Source: Gemmatimonadota bacterium (lineage in GTDB: Bacteria; Gemmatimonadota; Gemmatimonadetes; Longimicrobiales; Gaopeijiaceae). Taken from it: a stretch of DNA of 45,511 bases. The position numbers were made by a program, and so were the translations under genes. Shown here one piece after another: positions 43,213-45,511 of this stretch. The stretch spans positions 1 to 45,511 of the forward strand of contig JAJDNC010000019.1 of the NCBI GenBank assembly GCA_022340865.1. The letters run 5' to 3'. The notes under the pieces were generated by a model, which was not told the origin of the DNA, did not search any database, and was given only the letters and a program-made list of their open reading frames with translations. Each line of letters opens with the position of its first letter. The stretch's first letter is position 1.

Positions 43213-43524
43213 TTGCCCCGTCCGCGGAAACGTCGCGCCTGCCATGCCTTCGCCGGCGATCCGGTCTTCAAGCCCCGGAGCATCCCCATGACCGAGCTGG
43301 AGGTCACCGAGCTCGGTCTCAGCGAGCTCGAAGCCATGAGGCTGTGCGACCTGGAGGGTCTGGACCAGGAGCAGGCGGGCGCGCGCATGGGAGTATCCCG
43401 CGGCACGGTACAGAGGCTCCTCAAGAGCGCCCGGGCCAAGGTGGTAGGCTGCCTCGTGGCCAACGGGGCCCTGCACATACGGAAAGGAGAGGAAGATGCG
43501 CATATGCGTTCCCACGGCGACTGA
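43213..43524 (+). CDS. DUF134 (UPF0251) family DNA-binding protein
   Basis: 103 residues from TTG 43213, with GGAGGAG just upstream; this start gives the family N-terminus MPRPRKRR. A Cys/Phe/Pro stretch (CHAFAGDPVFKPRSIP) is followed by a sigma-70 region-4-like helix-turn-helix: LSELEAMRLCDLEGLDQEQAG then ARMGVSRGTVQRLLKSARAKV (shown in two parts). DUF134 genes commonly stand next to NifX-like genes, as here, and are thought to control metal or iron-sulfur functions. The palindrome directly upstream points to autoregulation. Its end overlaps the next gene by 29 bases. Confidence 0.9.
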   Translation: MPRPRKRRACHAFAGDPVFKPRSIPMTELEVTELGLSELEAMRLCDLEGLDQEQAGARMGVSRGTVQRLLKSARAKVVGCLVANGALHIRKGEEDAHMRSHGD

Positions 43525-43894
43525 CGAAGGGATCGATGCGGTGGTCTATCCGCACTTCGGCAGCGCCCCCTATTTCAGCATCGTAGACACCGACTCCGAC
43601 CTCGTGGAGGTCGTCCGCAACGGGCATCAGCACCACGAGCACGGACACTGCAACCCGGTGGGCTCCCTCATGGGCGTGGAGCTCGACGCGGTGGTGGTGC
43701 GAGGCATGGGACGCAACGCCCTGGCCCGCCTCAGTCAGGCGGGGATTCCCGTGTACGTCGCCGACGGTGACACCCTCCGGGACGTCGCGGCCCAGGCCCG
43801 AGCGGAGCTGCTCCTGCCCCTCGACTCCGAGGAAGCGTGCGGCGGCCACGCCCACGGCGGGCAGCACCACCACCATCACCATCTTCAGGGCTGA
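43496..43894 (+). CDS. NifX/NifB-type protein with His-rich loop and tail
   Basis: 132 residues from ATG 43496, preceded by AAAGGAGAGG inside the DUF134 gene. RNase H-like cluster-binding fold: MRICVPTATDEGIDAVVYPHFGSAPYF, a metal-type loop HQHHEHGHC (44-52), then LDAVVVRGMGRNALARL and a final helix (partly quoted). The tail carries C115 and a run of His ending in HHHHHH (124-129). Similar MTH1175-like proteins bind iron-sulfur or other metal clusters. With the DUF134 regulator, CGGC protein and bacterioferritin it suggests metal handling; the extra His tail favours nickel or another transition metal. A paralogue opens the Hmc-like operon. Confidence 0.88.
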   Translation: MRICVPTATDEGIDAVVYPHFGSAPYFSIVDTDSDLVEVVRNGHQHHEHGHCNPVGSLMGVELDAVVVRGMGRNALARLSQAGIPVYVADGDTLRDVAAQARAELLLPLDSEEACGGHAHGGQHHHHHHLQG

Positions 43895-43938
43895 GGCATC
43901 GGCGGTCGGAGCCGAGGCCTCGCCCGGGAGCGGACATC

Positions 43939-44367
43939 ATGCGGATCGGCATCATCATCTGTGATCGTTACCGGACCTGCGGAGGTGGCAAATGCCTGCG
44001 CTCCATGCGCGAGCGCGCCGGTGCGTTCGACCGGTATCCGAAGGATGAACCTCTCGAGCTCGTGGGGTACTCCACCTGCGACGGCTGCCCCGGCGGAAAC
44101 ATCGAATACGTGCCGGAGGAGATGATCAAGAACGGCGCCCAGGCCATCCATCTGGCCACGGGCATGGTGGTCGGATACCCTCCCTGTCCCCACCTGACCT
44201 ACTTCAAGACGTTCATCGAGGAGCGCTACGGCGTGCCCGTCGTAGTGGGCACGCACCCGATCCCCGAGAAGTACCGCCGCGTGCACCAGGGACTGGATTC
44301 GCTGCCCGTGCTCGAGGCGGCCCCTTCCCTCATGGCCACCGCCGAGATCCGCCGCACATACGACTGA
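43939..44367 (+). CDS. CGGC-domain putative metal-binding protein
   Basis: 142 residues from ATG 43939, which aligns with the family start MRIGIIICDRY. Cysteines C8, C14 (TCGGGKC), C19, then C47-x2-C50 (TCDGCPGGN) and C97 or so in YPPCPHLTYFK form the conserved set of the CGGC family, predicted to bind metal or carry a redox cluster. The rest is an alpha/beta fold ending VPVVVGTHPIPEKY. Third gene of the operon, 44 bases after the NifX-like gene. No enzyme activity is known to me for this family. Confidence 0.82.
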   Translation: MRIGIIICDRYRTCGGGKCLRSMRERAGAFDRYPKDEPLELVGYSTCDGCPGGNIEYVPEEMIKNGAQAIHLATGMVVGYPPCPHLTYFKTFIEERYGVPVVVGTHPIPEKYRRVHQGLDSLPVLEAAPSLMATAEIRRTYD

Positions 44368-44395
44368 GACATCATCACGAGAGGAGAACCGAACG

Positions 44396-44884
44396 ATGCA
44401 CGAGAAGAGCATCGCGCTGCTCAACAAGGGCCTCGCCGACGAGATGTGGGCGGTGCACCAGTACCTGTACTTCCACTTCCACTGTGATGATCAGGGCTAC
44501 GACTTGCTGGCGGAACTCTTCAAGAACACCGCCATGGCCGAGATGAGGCACGTGGAGGAGTTCGCCGAGCGGATCCTCTTCCTCGGCGGCAAGGTGAAGA
44601 TGAAGGCCTCCCACGAGGTGGCGGACATCCACGACGTGCGCGGCATGCTCGAGAAGGCCATGGAGATGGAGCTCGCCGCCGTGAAGGACTACAACAAGTA
44701 CGCCAACCAGTGCAGCACCAACGCCGACGCCGCGTCGAAGAAGATCTTCGAGGAGCTGGTGGGCGACGAGGAGGGCCACGCCGACGCATTCGGGACCCAG
44801 CTCGAGCACCTGGACAAGTTCGGCGAGCAGTTCATGGCGCTGCAGTCCATGGAGCGGAGCCGGAGTCTGGCCGGCGGGGCCTGA
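44396..44884 (+). CDS. bfr: Bacterioferritin
   Basis: 162 residues; ATG 44396 is preceded by GAGAGGAGAACC. Four-helix bundle with di-iron ligands E16 (LADEMWAVHQYL), E49 and H52 (AMAEMRHVEEF), E92 or so (MEMELAAVKDY) and E-x-x-H in VGDEEGHADAF. M50 sits at the place of the heme-ligating M52 of E. coli Bfr, so heme binding at the dimer interface is likely. The protein oxidises and stores iron. Ending the DUF134 operon, it links that operon to iron and iron-sulfur homeostasis near the hydrogenase genes. Confidence 0.92.
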   Translation: MHEKSIALLNKGLADEMWAVHQYLYFHFHCDDQGYDLLAELFKNTAMAEMRHVEEFAERILFLGGKVKMKASHEVADIHDVRGMLEKAMEMELAAVKDYNKYANQCSTNADAASKKIFEELVGDEEGHADAFGTQLEHLDKFGEQFMALQSMERSRSLAGGA

Positions 44885-44987
44885 AGACCGCCGTCCTCCT
44901 CGGGGAGGGTACGACGGACCGGCCGAGGCCGCTCGGAGGACCAACGTGACGCCGTGATCCCGGTCCTCGAACAGGGGGGCCGGGAGG

Positions 44988-45146
44988 CTACCAGGTGTAC
45001 ACGAAGTTCACGATGGGGAAGGTCGCGTGCTCCCTCTGGATCTCCTGGACCGTGGCCGTATCGGCGGGGGGAACCTGGGAGGAGACGGGTACGGCGAAGA
45101 CGGAGAGCAGGGTGGCTGCCACGATGCCGCAGGCGAGGGAGCGCAT
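44988..45146 (-). CDS. Small secreted protein, function unknown
   Basis: 52 residues. ATG 45146 has GGAGGAGG six bases upstream, a stronger site than most genes here. A signal peptide (about 1-23, ending VSSQ) leaves about 29 residues: acidic-neutral VPPADTATVQEIQREHATFPIV and then NFVYTW at the end. Too short for a fold call and not recognised. It is convergent with the bacterioferritin gene. The start site and signal peptide make it believable as a gene despite its size. Confidence 0.55.
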   Translation of the reverse strand: MRSLACGIVAATLLSVFAVPVSSQVPPADTATVQEIQREHATFPIVNFVYTW

Positions 45147-45316
45147 GCCGGTCCTCCTCCGGTCCGATGCCTCTTCATACCCCTTCATTCTCGCGCCGGC
45201 ACCATCCACGGGAAGTACGTCATGCGACGTAGCGCGTCGTGGCGCATGACGCAGATCCCTCCCCATATTTCCGCGCCCGCCGCCCGGTGGGCGACACCCG
45301 AAGCCGAGGCCTTCCC

Positions 45317-45511
45317 ATGGCGGACACACCGGACATCCGCCCTCGACGTCGCGTCGTCGTGGGGCCGCTGCCGATCCTCTCTTTTCCCCTCTTCTGCGCT
45401 TCCCTCTTCCCCTTTCCCGCCGCGGTAGCGGCCCAGCGGAAGCCGCCCTCACCGGCCGCCGCCGTCTCGGTGCCGGCGCAGATCCCCGCCTTCGACAGGC
45501 TGAAGTACCGG
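45317..45511 (+). CDS. Start of a secreted protein, cut by the window edge
   Basis: The frame opens at ATG 45317 (GAGG eight bases upstream) and has no stop to the end of the window, 65 codons. Arg-rich n-region (RPRRRVVV), hydrophobic core PLPILSFPLFCASLFPFP and a cleavage site near AVAAQ form a signal peptide. The last visible residues (IPAFDRLKYR) recall the start of VPS10/BNR-repeat glycosidase-like proteins, which often begin with LKYR followed by IGP; that is a weak resemblance. Confidence 0.5.
   Translation, partial: MADTPDIRPRRRVVVGPLPILSFPLFCASLFPFPAAVAAQRKPPSPAAAVSVPAQIPAFDRLKYR

Noticed and set aside
43837..43880. His-codon run in the NifX-like gene as a vector His-tag artefact
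   Set aside because: The six His codons are followed by LQG and a native stop, are preceded by a graded His/Gly-rich region and use mixed codons, so they look natural.

Overview
The window is about 70% GC, densely coded on both strands, and has the look of a Gemmatimonadota-type (or similar Gram-negative) genome. That assignment is an inference. It rests on an outer membrane (two TolC/RND or MacAB export systems), lipoproteins with lipoboxes, a large secreted S9 peptidase, and the start of a secreted gene at the right edge that resembles the VPS10/BNR proteins common in that phylum. No rRNA, tRNA, CRISPR, transposase or integrase was seen.

Left third (1-22 kb), accessory and housekeeping genes. 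A minus-strand tolC-adaptor-RND operon (221-5921) stands back to back with a plus-strand macA-macB-type ABC efflux operon (6292-9572). Then come a GHL10-type glycosidase-like protein, a YhbY RNA-binding protein with a small acidic partner, an FKBP lipoprotein, a secreted prolyl-oligopeptidase-family enzyme, a helical repeat protein, a three-gene ABC-2 exporter operon, a YVTN-type beta-propeller and a secreted TPR protein. GC-rich perfect hairpins close the four convergent gene pairs.

Middle (22.3-31.6 kb), the most interesting part. Eight tightly coupled minus-strand genes encode a NifX-like protein, an HdrD/HmcF-like iron-sulfur protein, a NarI-like cytochrome b, a 4x[4Fe-4S] ferredoxin, a single-chain fusion of an NrfD-type membrane subunit with a hexaheme cytochrome c, a PAS histidine kinase and two REC-only response regulators. 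This resembles the Desulfovibrio Hmc complex plus its rrf regulators, but the order differs and two subunits are fused. The upstream gap holds a -24/-12 (sigma-54) promoter with a TTGC box at the right distance from a GTG start. About 125-155 bp further up are TGAAAC/GTTTCA inverted repeats, and directly beyond them lies a gene for a PAS-AAA+-Fis sigma-54 activator.

Right part (31.8-42.8 kb), a self-contained [NiFe] hydrogenase cassette on the minus strand: small subunit (Tat signal), large subunit, cytochrome b, maturation protease, hypA, hypB, hypF, hypC, hypD, hypE and a NiCoT nickel permease, mostly overlapping. The small subunit lacks the two extra cysteines of O2-tolerant group 1d enzymes, and HypA lacks its zinc ribbon.

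Divergent from the hydrogenase is a plus-strand operon (43.2-44.9 kb): a DUF134 regulator, a His-rich NifX-like protein, a CGGC-domain protein and a bacterioferritin. It is preceded by a perfect 20-bp palindrome overlapping a sigma-70-like promoter, which suggests autoregulated metal/iron-sulfur homeostasis.

Working model (inference): periplasmic H2 oxidation feeds electrons to quinone through the hydrogenase cytochrome b. The Hmc-like complex links quinone, periplasmic hemes and a cytoplasmic thiol/disulfide-type CCG centre. The sigma-54 activator and the kinase, both with Cys-rich PAS domains, adjust the module to redox state.
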